The notes beneath the pieces are model-generated. The model did no database searches and was not told the DNA's origin. It was given only the letters and a program-made list of their open reading frames with translations. This document shows, piece by piece, positions 57,472 to 64,000 of a stretch of 64,000 bases of DNA (position 1 is its first letter; every line of letters begins with the position of its first letter). The DNA comes from Caulobacter flavus (GTDB taxonomy: Bacteria > Pseudomonadota > Alphaproteobacteria > Caulobacterales > Caulobacteraceae), in the NCBI RefSeq assembly GCF_003722335.1, contig NZ_CP026100.1, forward strand, positions 3,260,001 to 3,324,000, read 5' to 3'. Made by a program: the position numbers and the translations under genes.

Positions 57472-59820
57472 TCAGCTTTTCGGCAGGGCGTAGGCGATCA
57501 GGTAGTCGCCCTCGGGCGTCTCCATGAAGTGATGCCCACCGGCCATGATCACCACGTACTGGCGGCCGTCTTGCTCGTAGACCATGGGATTGGCCTGGCC
57601 GCCGGCCGGCAGCACGTCGCTCCACACCGTCTTGCCAGTCTCGATGTCGATGGCGCGGAACAGGTTGTCGGTCGCCGCCGCGATGAAGACGAGCCCCCCG
57701 GCGGTGACCACCGAACCACCGTTGTTGGGCGTGCCGATGTCGACGGGCAGCATCGAGGGAATGCCGAAGGGCCCGTTGCGTCGCGCCGTGCCGAACGGGC
57801 GATCCCACAGCGTGGCGCCGGTCTTCAGGTCGATGGCGCGGATGCCGCCGTAGGGCGGGCGCTTGCACAGCATTCCCGTACCGGGCATCCGCCAGCCGGC
57901 GTTGACGTCGATGGCGTACGGAACGCCCGTCTGCGGGTCGCCAGCGCCCTCGGCGCCGCCGGCCTTGGTCTTCTCGCGTGGGTCGCCGCGCGGGAACCAC
58001 CCCTTGGCGTCGGCCACGGCGCGCGGGATCAGCTGGTTGTAGTTGGGCATGTCGTTGTAGTTGGCGACGATCACGCCGCGCCGTGGGTCCAGCGCGATCC
58101 CGCCCCAGTCGGAGCCGCCGTTGTAGCCGGGATACTGGATCCAGCGGGCCTTGGCCTGCGGCGGGGTGTAGGGGCCATTGTAGATCGCGCGCTTGAACTG
58201 GATGCGGCAGATCATCTGGTCGATCGGCGACATGCCCCACATGTCCTTCTCGGTCAGCCGGGGCTTGGCCAGGCTGTGATAGAGCGAAAAGGGCTGGGTC
58301 TTGGCGCGCTCGGCCGGCTCGACGCCGCCTCCGGGAACGCCGCGCTCCTCGACACCGGTCAGCGGGCGGCCGGTGCGCCGGTCGAGGATGTAGATCTCGC
58401 CCTGCTTGCTGGGCAGGATGATCGCGGGCACAAGGCCGCTCGCCGAGGGAAAGTCGACCAGCGTGCCCTGCGAACCCAGGTCATAGTCCCACACGTCGTT
58501 GTGGGCCGTCTGGAACTTCCAGCGCGGCTTGCCGGTGGTCACGTCCAGCGCCACCAGGGCGGACGACCATTCCTTCTCCGCCGGGCGGCGCAGAGAACTG
58601 TAGTAGTCGGCGGCCGAATTACCCATCGGCAGGTAGACGAGGCCCAGGGCGTCGTCGCCGGTGGCCGTGGTCCACATGTTCGGCGTGCCGGGGGTGTAGG
58701 TGCGTCCTGTCGGCGGCAGGCCGGTGATGTCGGGCGCCATCATGTCCCAGGCGAAGCGCATCTGGCCGGTGACGGCGTCGTAGCCCTGGATGACGCCCGA
58801 CGGCGCCCAGCGCTTCTGGCCGTCCAGCACCTGGTGGCCGGTGACGATGATCCCGCGCACGATGGTCGGCGCAGACGTGATCGACACCATGCCAGGCGTG
58901 ACCTCGCCCATGCCGATCTTGATGTCGACCTGGCCGCCATGGCCAAAGTCCGCGCAGGGCTTGCCCGTGCGAGCGTCGACGGCGATCAGCCGGCCGTCCA
59001 GCGTGCCCTCGATGATCCGCGCGGCGCAGGCGGCGTCGGGCGCCGCGCCAGGCTGTACGAAGTAGGTCACGCCTCGGCAGGCGGCCGTATAGGGGATGGC
59101 GTCCTTGGAGACCTTAGGGTCATAGGCCCAGCGCTGCTTGCCGTCGCGGGCGTCCAGCGCGAATAGCTGGTTCATCGCCGAGCACAGATAGACGCTGTCG
59201 CCGATCTTCAGCGGCGTGGTCTCGGCGCCGAACTTCTCAGGCAGGTCGCCGGTGCGGAAGGTCCAGACGCGCTCAAGCTTGCCGACATTGGCCTTGGTGA
59301 TCTGGGCGGCGGCCGAGAAGCGCTGGGCGTCGTGCGAGCCGCCATAGGCGATCCAGTCGGCGCCCATCGCAGCGCCGGGTCCGGCGAGCGCCGCAGGCAG
59401 CGGCCTGGCCGGCGTCGGGCGATTGGCTGTCGCGACGATCGCGCCGCCTACGCCGACCAGTACGACGAACGCGGTGAGACCAGCCAGCATCGGCTTGCTT
59501 CCCCGTCGCGTCAGCACCGGCAGCGACAGCACGATCAGCAGCAGGATTACCAGCGGGGCGACGAGACGCGGCACGAGGGCCCAGCCGTCCAGCCCGGTCT
59601 CCCAGAGCGCCCAGACTAGGGTCAGGGCAAAGATGACGAAGTAGACGATCGCGCCGGCCGGCTTCAGGCGCGTGATCAGCACGCCCGCGACCAGTAGGCC
59701 AAGCCCCGCCAGAACGTAGTAGGGCGACCCGCCCAGGACGGCGAGCCAGGCTCCGCCGACGCCCAGCACCAGACCGATCAGAACCAGGAGAGCGCCCAGC
59801 AGGCGAACCAAGACCGACAT
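57472..59820 (-). CDS. gcd: Membrane PQQ-dependent glucose dehydrogenase
   Basis: A 782-residue quinoprotein. Five N-terminal helices (MSVLVRLLGALLVLIGLVLG, YVLAGLGLLVAGVLITRL, ALWETGLDGWALVPRLVAPL, VILLLIVLSLPVLTRR, GLTAFVVLVGVGGAIVAT) are followed by an eight-bladed propeller (WIAYGGSHDAQRFSAAAQIT, TRAGHQV-like blade motifs, WGGIALDPRRGVIVANYNDM). It oxidises aldoses such as glucose in the periplasm with PQQ and passes electrons to ubiquinone. No pqq biosynthesis genes are in the window. Start at 59820 has ggagag ten bases upstream. It is the first gene of the operon with ctaG and b561, linking sugar oxidation to the oxidase. Confidence 0.9.
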   Translation of the reverse strand: MSVLVRLLGALLVLIGLVLGVGGAWLAVLGGSPYYVLAGLGLLVAGVLITRLKPAGAIVYFVIFALTLVWALWETGLDGWALVPRLVAPLVILLLIVLSLPVLTRRGSKPMLAGLTAFVVLVGVGGAIVATANRPTPARPLPAALAGPGAAMGADWIAYGGSHDAQRFSAAAQITKANVGKLERVWTFRTGDLPEKFGAETTPLKIGDSVYLCSAMNQLFALDARDGKQRWAYDPKVSKDAIPYTAACRGVTYFVQPGAAPDAACAARIIEGTLDGRLIAVDARTGKPCADFGHGGQVDIKIGMGEVTPGMVSITSAPTIVRGIIVTGHQVLDGQKRWAPSGVIQGYDAVTGQMRFAWDMMAPDITGLPPTGRTYTPGTPNMWTTATGDDALGLVYLPMGNSAADYYSSLRRPAEKEWSSALVALDVTTGKPRWKFQTAHNDVWDYDLGSQGTLVDFPSASGLVPAIILPSKQGEIYILDRRTGRPLTGVEERGVPGGGVEPAERAKTQPFSLYHSLAKPRLTEKDMWGMSPIDQMICRIQFKRAIYNGPYTPPQAKARWIQYPGYNGGSDWGGIALDPRRGVIVANYNDMPNYNQLIPRAVADAKGWFPRGDPREKTKAGGAEGAGDPQTGVPYAIDVNAGWRMPGTGMLCKRPPYGGIRAIDLKTGATLWDRPFGTARRNGPFGIPSMLPVDIGTPNNGGSVVTAGGLVFIAAATDNLFRAIDIETGKTVWSDVLPAGGQANPMVYEQDGRQYVVIMAGGHHFMETPEGDYLIAYALPKS

Positions 59821-59918
59821 GCATCTCTCCACCGAAGCTCGGTGCGACAACACCGGCGGGCGAGGGGCGTTCCGTGGCGTGGCTCTGAACCTCGAGGCGC
59901 GTGGCGTGTTCAGCCGGC

Positions 59919-60413
59919 ATGACCAACACCGCCTTGATCCCTTCCGCCCTCATCGGCGCCGTCGCCAGCGCCCGATCGATGACCCCGATGGCCACCATCG
60001 CCTCCGCCCGCCTGGCCGGCCGCTCGACGCCCGGCAAGCTCGTCCTGCTCGACCATCCACTGTTCAAGTTCGGCGCCCTGGCCATGGGCGTCGGCGAGCT
60101 GCTGGGCGACAAGATGAAGACTGCGCCCGACCGGACTGTGTTCCTGGGCCTGCTGGCCCGCGTCGCCAGCGCCGGCATCGCCGGCGCCGCTCTGGCTCCG
60201 CGCGGCCGCGAAAAGGCCGGCGCGGGGGTGGCGATCGCGACCGCCGTGCCGCTGGCCTATCTGACCCTGGCTGGGCGCAAGCGGGCGATGGCCAAAATCG
60301 GCCAGACGCCCAGCGGTCTCGTTGAGGACGCGTTGGTCGTCGCCGCGGGCGTCGCAACCATCGCCTTCTTCACGCGCCAGAAGTGGGGCGCCCCCTCCCT
60401 CAAGGCGGCGTGA
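59919..60413 (+). CDS. DUF4126 membrane protein
   Basis: A 164-residue hydrophobic protein: MTNTALIPSALIGAVASARS, MTPMATIASARLAGRSTPGK, LVLLDHPLFKFGALAMGVGE, LLGDKMKTAPDRTVFLGLLA, AGAGVAIATAVPLAYLTLAG. The G-x-R-S-x-T-P near the start and GELLGDKMKTAPDRT are DUF4126 signatures. Function unknown. It stands on the plus strand next to the glucose dehydrogenase start, divergently, and has a complete coding frame. Confidence 0.75.
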   Translation: MTNTALIPSALIGAVASARSMTPMATIASARLAGRSTPGKLVLLDHPLFKFGALAMGVGELLGDKMKTAPDRTVFLGLLARVASAGIAGAALAPRGREKAGAGVAIATAVPLAYLTLAGRKRAMAKIGQTPSGLVEDALVVAAGVATIAFFTRQKWGAPSLKAA

Positions 60414-60422
60414 GGGGAGGCG

Positions 60423-60710
60423 TCAGGCGATGCCCCGCCGCCGGTCACGCCATAAACCTCGCCGGTGGTGAAGCTGGCCTTTTGCGAGGGAGCACCACAT
60501 AGACCGGCGCGATCTCGACCGGTTGGCCGGGACGGCCGAACTGGCTTTGCTCGCCGAAGTGCTGGACCTTCTCCTGGGTCTGACCGCCGCTGGGCTGCAG
60601 CACGGTCCAGAAGGGCCCTGGGGCCACGGCGTTGACCCGCACGCCGTCCTTGGTCAGCTGCTTGGCCAGGGCCTTGGTCAAAGCGACGACGCGGGCAGGT
60701 CGGCGCGAGC
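60423..60710 (-). pseudogene. SDR oxidoreductase C-terminal remnant
   Basis: In one frame RVVALTKALAKQLTKDGVRV, NAVAPGPFWTVLQPSGGQTQ and EKVQHFGEQSQFGRPGQPVE, then IAPVYVVL; after a one-base shift SQKASFTTGEVYGVTGGG. The family is the stress-type SDR (YdaD/YhxC-like), with NAVAPGPxWT and GQPVELAPVYVFLAS. The catalytic Tyr-Lys and the Rossmann start are missing. Confidence 0.75.
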
Positions 60711-60873
60711 GCCGCAGGCCGTTTCTCGACCGCAGCGCCGCTTCTATTTTCGCCAAGGGGGGCGGGCGCTTTTCCCTTCCAGGGGCGGGTCTAGAGACCT
60801 TCCCCGCGCAGGGGGCGGCTGCGACAGTGACTTGGGTGAGGGGGCGCGCGGCGGCGATGGAAGCCGTACGGCC

Positions 60874-61614
60874 TTAGAGGCGGCGCTCGAGGAAAATCTC
60901 GAACGGCCGCTCGACCAAGGCTGCGATCTCGGGCGCAAGCCCAAAGCCCGTCCGATCATCGGTCGTCATGCCTGGCTGCGTGGCGTGGGCCTCAAGAACC
61001 CGCCGGCGCGGTTCGATCAGGTCCGCGCACGGCAGGCCCCAGACGTTCTTGGCGCCATGGCGCTGCACCAAGTCTGGATCCGTCCAGCCCTCAACCAGAT
61101 ACTCCATCAAGGCGACATCCCGCGCCAGCAGCCTGCTGAGGTCGGCGCCGAGCGTCGCGGCGGCGGCGCGATCGACCCTTGCCTCGCCGCGCCAGGGGGC
61201 CCATACGCTCCAGGGCGTGAACGCGCCACACCAGTCCTTCAACGTCTCGAGCGTCTGCTCATAGACTGAAAGCTCCTCGGGACGTGGGCCGTCTGGCCCA
61301 TCGAGGAACAGGATGTCGCTGCTTAGCACGCCCAGCCCGTTGAGAGCCTGGATAGCTTCGGATCGTCGCTGGTCGCCCAAATATTCAGACGGCGAGTAGA
61401 GCTGAACGCCCCCTCCTGCGGTGACGAAGGCCACCCGGGGGCGCAGGCCGCGGCCGGCGGCGCGGGCCAGGAGACCCCCGCAGCCGAGGATTTCATCGAT
61501 CGGATGCGAAGCGATGACAAGCACGGGCGACAAGCCCTCCAGAACGCCGTCGTCGATCGCATAGGCCTGGTTGACCAGAGCCGCCCAAGCCGTCTCGCCG
61601 GCAGGGGTCACCAT
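60874..61614 (-). CDS. PIG-L-family protein with degenerate active site
   Basis: A 246-residue LmbE/PIG-L fold: SPVLVIASHPIDEILGCGGL, PRVAFVTAGGGVQLYS, RRSEAIQALNGLGVLSSDIL, FLDGPDG, WSVWAPWRGEARVDRAAAAT. Active members read HPDDE and (near the end) WRxDxHxDH. Here HPIDE (residues 37-41) replaces the general-base Asp by Ile, and W141-R149 (WRGEARVDR) replaces both His by Arg, removing a zinc ligand. Asp40 and Glu41 remain. The protein is thus probably inactive as a deacetylase and may be a structural or regulatory member. It is convergent with nothing nearby; the downstream SDR remnant lies 160 bp away on the same strand. Confidence 0.75.
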   Translation of the reverse strand: MVTPAGETAWAALVNQAYAIDDGVLEGLSPVLVIASHPIDEILGCGGLLARAAGRGLRPRVAFVTAGGGVQLYSPSEYLGDQRRSEAIQALNGLGVLSSDILFLDGPDGPRPEELSVYEQTLETLKDWCGAFTPWSVWAPWRGEARVDRAAAATLGADLSRLLARDVALMEYLVEGWTDPDLVQRHGAKNVWGLPCADLIEPRRRVLEAHATQPGMTTDDRTGFGLAPEIAALVERPFEIFLERRL

Positions 61615-61914
61615 CGGGTCTGACTTCCGCCTCTATGGACGCCCTGTGATCTTGCGTAGGCGACGGCGAGCGCGACGCCTCTTCCAGCTCGCCCTGGGCG
61701 GCTTGGCGCAGACTGGCGGGGAAGGTGGTCCATCGCAGGCTCCGGGCGCGTGCGGTTGCAACGCCGCTTCATGGGCTTTGATCCCGATCTCATCCTAGAG
61801 TCGGCGAAGGCGTCCACTCGCGAAATTGCCTGAGCAGTGCGAGGCTTGGGACCCACGCAGCTATCCCGAGAGCTTCAAACGGGGCCACGGCCGGATTTCA
61901 AGAGCGGTTCGCGT
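61615..61914. other. Intergenic region without a recognisable gene
   Basis: About 300 bp with no credible gene on either strand between the PIG-L gene start and the end of the OhrR-type gene. It should contain the PIG-L promoter. Confidence 0.3.
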
Positions 61915-62421
61915 TCAGCGCGTTTCGAGCAAGGCCAGCAGCGTCTGGTTCATAGCCTGCAGCTCGCTCCGCAGCGCGATGATCTGGCTGTCGGTTAAAG
62001 GCAGTTGGCGAACGACCGTGCGCCGCGCCTCAAGCGCCTGCTCCCTCAGGCTCCAGCCCTTGGCGGTAAGCTCGACCCAGACGCGCCGCTCGTCTTGCCC
62101 ATCGCGCGAGCGCAGGAGCAGGCCCTTGCCTTCCATGCGCTTGACCAGCGGCGTGATGGCGCCCGTGTCCATGCAAAGCAGACGGCGTAGATCGCCCATG
62201 CTGGCCCGGCCGCTTTCCTGCCAGAGCGAGATCAGCACGAGATACTGCGGGTGGGTCAGATCCAGAGGATCCAGCATCGTGCGATAAAGCCGCGTCACCA
62301 GACTGTCGGAGGTCTGCAGCGCCAGACAAAGTTGCTGATCGACGCGCAGTTCCTCGAACGCACCAGGGCGGGGTTCTGACGGGCGTCCCGAGGCGTCGGC
62401 GGCGAAGGGGTCCTGGACCAT
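61915..62421 (-). CDS. MarR-family regulator, OhrR type
   Basis: A 168-residue winged-helix protein: ELRVDQQLCLALQTSDSLVT, RLYRTMLDPLDLTHPQYLVL, ISLWQESGRASMGDLRRLLC, MDTGAITPLVKRMEGKGLLL, RSRDGQDERRVWVELTAKGW. Cys32 in QQLCLAL is the peroxide-sensing Cys of OhrR; the pattern LDPLxLTxPQYLVL, DTGxxTPLxKRMExxGLLxRxRDxxDERxV is that subgroup. It represses organic hydroperoxide defence genes until oxidised. No ohr gene is in the window. A palindrome lies 54 bp upstream in the spacer to a divergent kinase gene. Confidence 0.85.
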   Translation of the reverse strand: MVQDPFAADASGRPSEPRPGAFEELRVDQQLCLALQTSDSLVTRLYRTMLDPLDLTHPQYLVLISLWQESGRASMGDLRRLLCMDTGAITPLVKRMEGKGLLLRSRDGQDERRVWVELTAKGWSLREQALEARRTVVRQLPLTDSQIIALRSELQAMNQTLLALLETR

Positions 62422-62474
62422 ATGTCTGGTTGTAGACGAAGTGGCCGATACGTCAAAAGCATCAATGTCAAAAA

Positions 62475-62488
62475 TATCGATGTCGATA
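62475..62488. promoter_or_regulatory. Palindrome between OhrR-type gene and kinase gene
   Basis: tatcga-tg-tcgata, a perfect 14-bp palindrome in an AT-rich spacer; another partial copy (atcaatgtcaaaaatatcgat) overlaps it. Candidate operator of the OhrR-type protein for itself and the divergent kinase. Confidence 0.5.
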
Positions 62489-62510
62489 CAATCGACTCTT
62501 AATTATAGCG

Positions 62511-64000
62511 ATGCGAGAAGCGCTGATGACGATTTTCTCGCTCCCATTCGGCAAGGGCTCAGGCGGACGGCGCGCCTCTGATCGGTTGCTGATCGTTGCC
62601 CCGCCGGCCCATCGCGAGCGCCGCTCCACCATCGTCGTGGCGCAAGGTCTGCGCTACTGGCTTCTCGGGGCTTGGGCGTTCTTGCTGGCCGTCGTCTGCG
62701 GCGCCGGCGTGGCCCTGACCTGGTTTGTGACCTGTTGCGGCCTTGGCCTTGCGCGAGGGCGCTTCGAGAAAGCCCTGGCGCGCCGCCCGGGCGTGAGCGT
62801 CGGGGCCGAACTGACCGCGGTGGCGACCCTGACGTCGGCCGCCTGGGCCCTGGCCCCGTTCATGGCCTGGACCGCCCATGGCCCCTGGTCGCTTCTGGCC
62901 ACGACAGTGTTTCTCTTCGCCGGCGTCCTCCTGGTCGCCACCCAGTTTCGCCACCTGCCCAGGCGCGCGCTCATCGTGGCCTCGCCCTATCTCGCCGTCC
63001 TCGGCTATGTCCTCGCCACGGCCGGGGATGCGCCCGGCCGCTGGGCGCTTGTGGCGTCGGTCGGCGTCGCCGGCTCGGCGATCCTGACCAAGGTCTTCTT
63101 CGGCAGGGTGCACAAGGCTCAGATCGACGCCTTTCAGGCCGAGCAGGCCCGCCTGATCGCCGAGCTCGAGAAAGCTCGTGACGCAGCCACCGCGGCCAGC
63201 GACGCCAAGTCCGCCTTCCTGGCGATCATCAGTCATGAACTGCGTACGCCCATGAACGGCGTGCTTGGAGCGGCCCAGCTTCTGCGCCGTGGCGCTCTGG
63301 ATGAGGCGGCCCGCGATCTGGTCGCCGTCATCGACGAGCAGGGCCGCACCCTGGCCAGCTTGCTGGACGATGTCCTGGACTTCGCGCGTATCGAAGCCGG
63401 CAAGCTCGAGGTCGTCCCTGTCGCGACGGATCTTGACGAGCTGCTACGCCGCACCGTCGCCCTATGGACGCCGCGTGCGCGTGACAAGGCGCTGGCGCTC
63501 GAACTGCGGGTCATCGGGGAGGCGCCGGCCGTCATCATGACCGATCCCGTCCGTCTCTGTCAGATGCTGCATAATCTTGTGTCCAACGCGGTGAAGTTCA
63601 CCGAGCAGGGTGAGGTGAGCGTGGAGGTGAGCGTCGATGACGTCGAGGGCCAGGAGCGCCTGCTCATCGCCGTCGCCGATACCGGGCCGGGCGTGGCGCG
63701 CGCCGACCGCGAGCGCCTGTTCCAGGCCTTCAGCCAGATCGACGTCAGCAGCACGCGACGTCACGGGGGCGCGGGGCTTGGCCTTGTGATCTCGCGCCGC
63801 ATCGCCGGCCTTCTGGGAGGCGATCTTCGGCTTGATCCTGTCCCGTCGGGCGCTCGCTTCGTCATCGACTTGCCGCTGGCGCGCTGCCAGCGCCTGGAGG
63901 AAACCGGCTCCGACAAGGCCGACGCCGCCGGCGTGGTCGCCTCGCGCCGAATCCTCGTGGTCGAGGACCACCCGGTTAACCGCAAGATCCTCGTGACCTT
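62511..64000 (+). CDS. Hybrid sensor histidine kinase, 3' end outside window
   Basis: An open frame from the ATG at 62511 (or 62526) to the window end, at least 496 residues. N-terminal region: a basic segment, then about six membrane helices (RYWLLGAWAFLLAVVCGAGV, FMAWTAHGPWSLLATTVFLF, LIVASPYLAVLGYVLATAGD, ALVASVGVAGSAILTKVFF). A short coiled coil (IAELEKARDAATAASDAKSA) leads to FLAIISHELRTPMNGVLGAA with phosphoacceptor His, then HATPase boxes MLHNLVSNAVKFTEQGEVSV, VADTGPGVARADRERLFQAF, RHGGAGLGLVISRRIAGLLG, and a receiver domain beginning RRILVVEDHPVNRKIL at the window end. The order is of ArcB/BarA-type hybrid kinases. It is divergent from the OhrR-type regulator. Confidence 0.9.
   Translation, partial: MREALMTIFSLPFGKGSGGRRASDRLLIVAPPAHRERRSTIVVAQGLRYWLLGAWAFLLAVVCGAGVALTWFVTCCGLGLARGRFEKALARRPGVSVGAELTAVATLTSAAWALAPFMAWTAHGPWSLLATTVFLFAGVLLVATQFRHLPRRALIVASPYLAVLGYVLATAGDAPGRWALVASVGVAGSAILTKVFFGRVHKAQIDAFQAEQARLIAELEKARDAATAASDAKSAFLAIISHELRTPMNGVLGAAQLLRRGALDEAARDLVAVIDEQGRTLASLLDDVLDFARIEAGKLEVVPVATDLDELLRRTVALWTPRARDKALALELRVIGEAPAVIMTDPVRLCQMLHNLVSNAVKFTEQGEVSVEVSVDDVEGQERLLIAVADTGPGVARADRERLFQAFSQIDVSSTRRHGGAGLGLVISRRIAGLLGGDLRLDPVPSGARFVIDLPLARCQRLEETGSDKADAAGVVASRRILVVEDHPVNRKILVT

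Noticed and set aside
16..64000. CRISPR array
   Set aside because: No regularly spaced short repeats with unique spacers were seen; repeats present are dispersed leaders and hairpins.

Overview
The window is high-GC DNA with the gene content of an alphaproteobacterium of the Caulobacter / Phenylobacterium type: NodT-type RND efflux, several PAS/GAF/LOV sensor kinases, caa3 oxidase, membrane PQQ glucose dehydrogenase, HU, YjbR-like proteins and ICE genes of the DUF736 / DUF3768 / TraG / ParB kind. The genus is inferred from gene content only; there is no rRNA, and no tRNA was recognised by eye.

Left third (1-24,000): a mosaic of chromosomal genes and decayed mobile DNA. It opens with the end of a P4-type integrase (1-363) and an AlpA-like regulator, then a scar in which a mobile-element leader is joined to the last codons of a type I secretion ATPase, a deleted HlyD and two AT-rich unknown genes (to about 3.2 kb). 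An intact housekeeping block follows: XRE regulator, YbbP/YbbA/TesA, TspO-like protein, lipoprotein, DnaQ-like exonuclease, YjbR, monooxygenase (3.6-12.3 kb). From 12.3 to 24 kb come a porin pseudogene, an excalibur protein, a frameshifted DUF3768 gene, a sensor protein cut off before its kinase domain, a truncated YjbR paralogue, HU, a ParB-like protein, a secreted nuclease, DUF736 remnants, the tail of a TraG/VirD4 coupling protein, a CopG regulator and the tail of an AIPR-like (abortive infection) protein.

The best candidate for an undescribed element is a cassette format shared by two of these mobile genes. A conserved leader of about 150 bp ends in a GC-rich hairpin just before the ribosome binding site; the gene follows, then a gene-specific terminator, then an identical 26-bp hairpin terminator. 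The leader occurs at about 1091, 13510 and 18381. Two copies carry the hairpin, with one compensated base pair. The third has lost it at a recombination joint.

Middle (24-50 kb): two overlapping genes for secreted proteins of unknown function, a quinone reductase with a divergent HxlR regulator, a NitT/TauT-like ABC transporter with a fused permease and no binding protein, a LOV hybrid kinase divergent from a GAF/PAS hybrid kinase, a small heat-shock protein, a stand-alone CZB protein, a single-domain response regulator, an RND tripartite efflux system with its TetR repressor and two matching operators, a thioredoxin-reductase-like flavoprotein and a GAF kinase. A short integrase remnant lies at about 41.9 kb.

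Right (51-64 kb): a respiratory island with a fused caa3 oxidase subunit I/III, subunit II with a heme c domain, two further c-type cytochromes, cytochrome b561, CtaG and a PQQ glucose dehydrogenase. Together these could carry electrons from periplasmic sugar oxidation to oxygen. After it come a DUF4126 protein, a decayed SDR, a PIG-L protein lacking catalytic residues, an OhrR-type regulator and a hybrid kinase that runs off the window.
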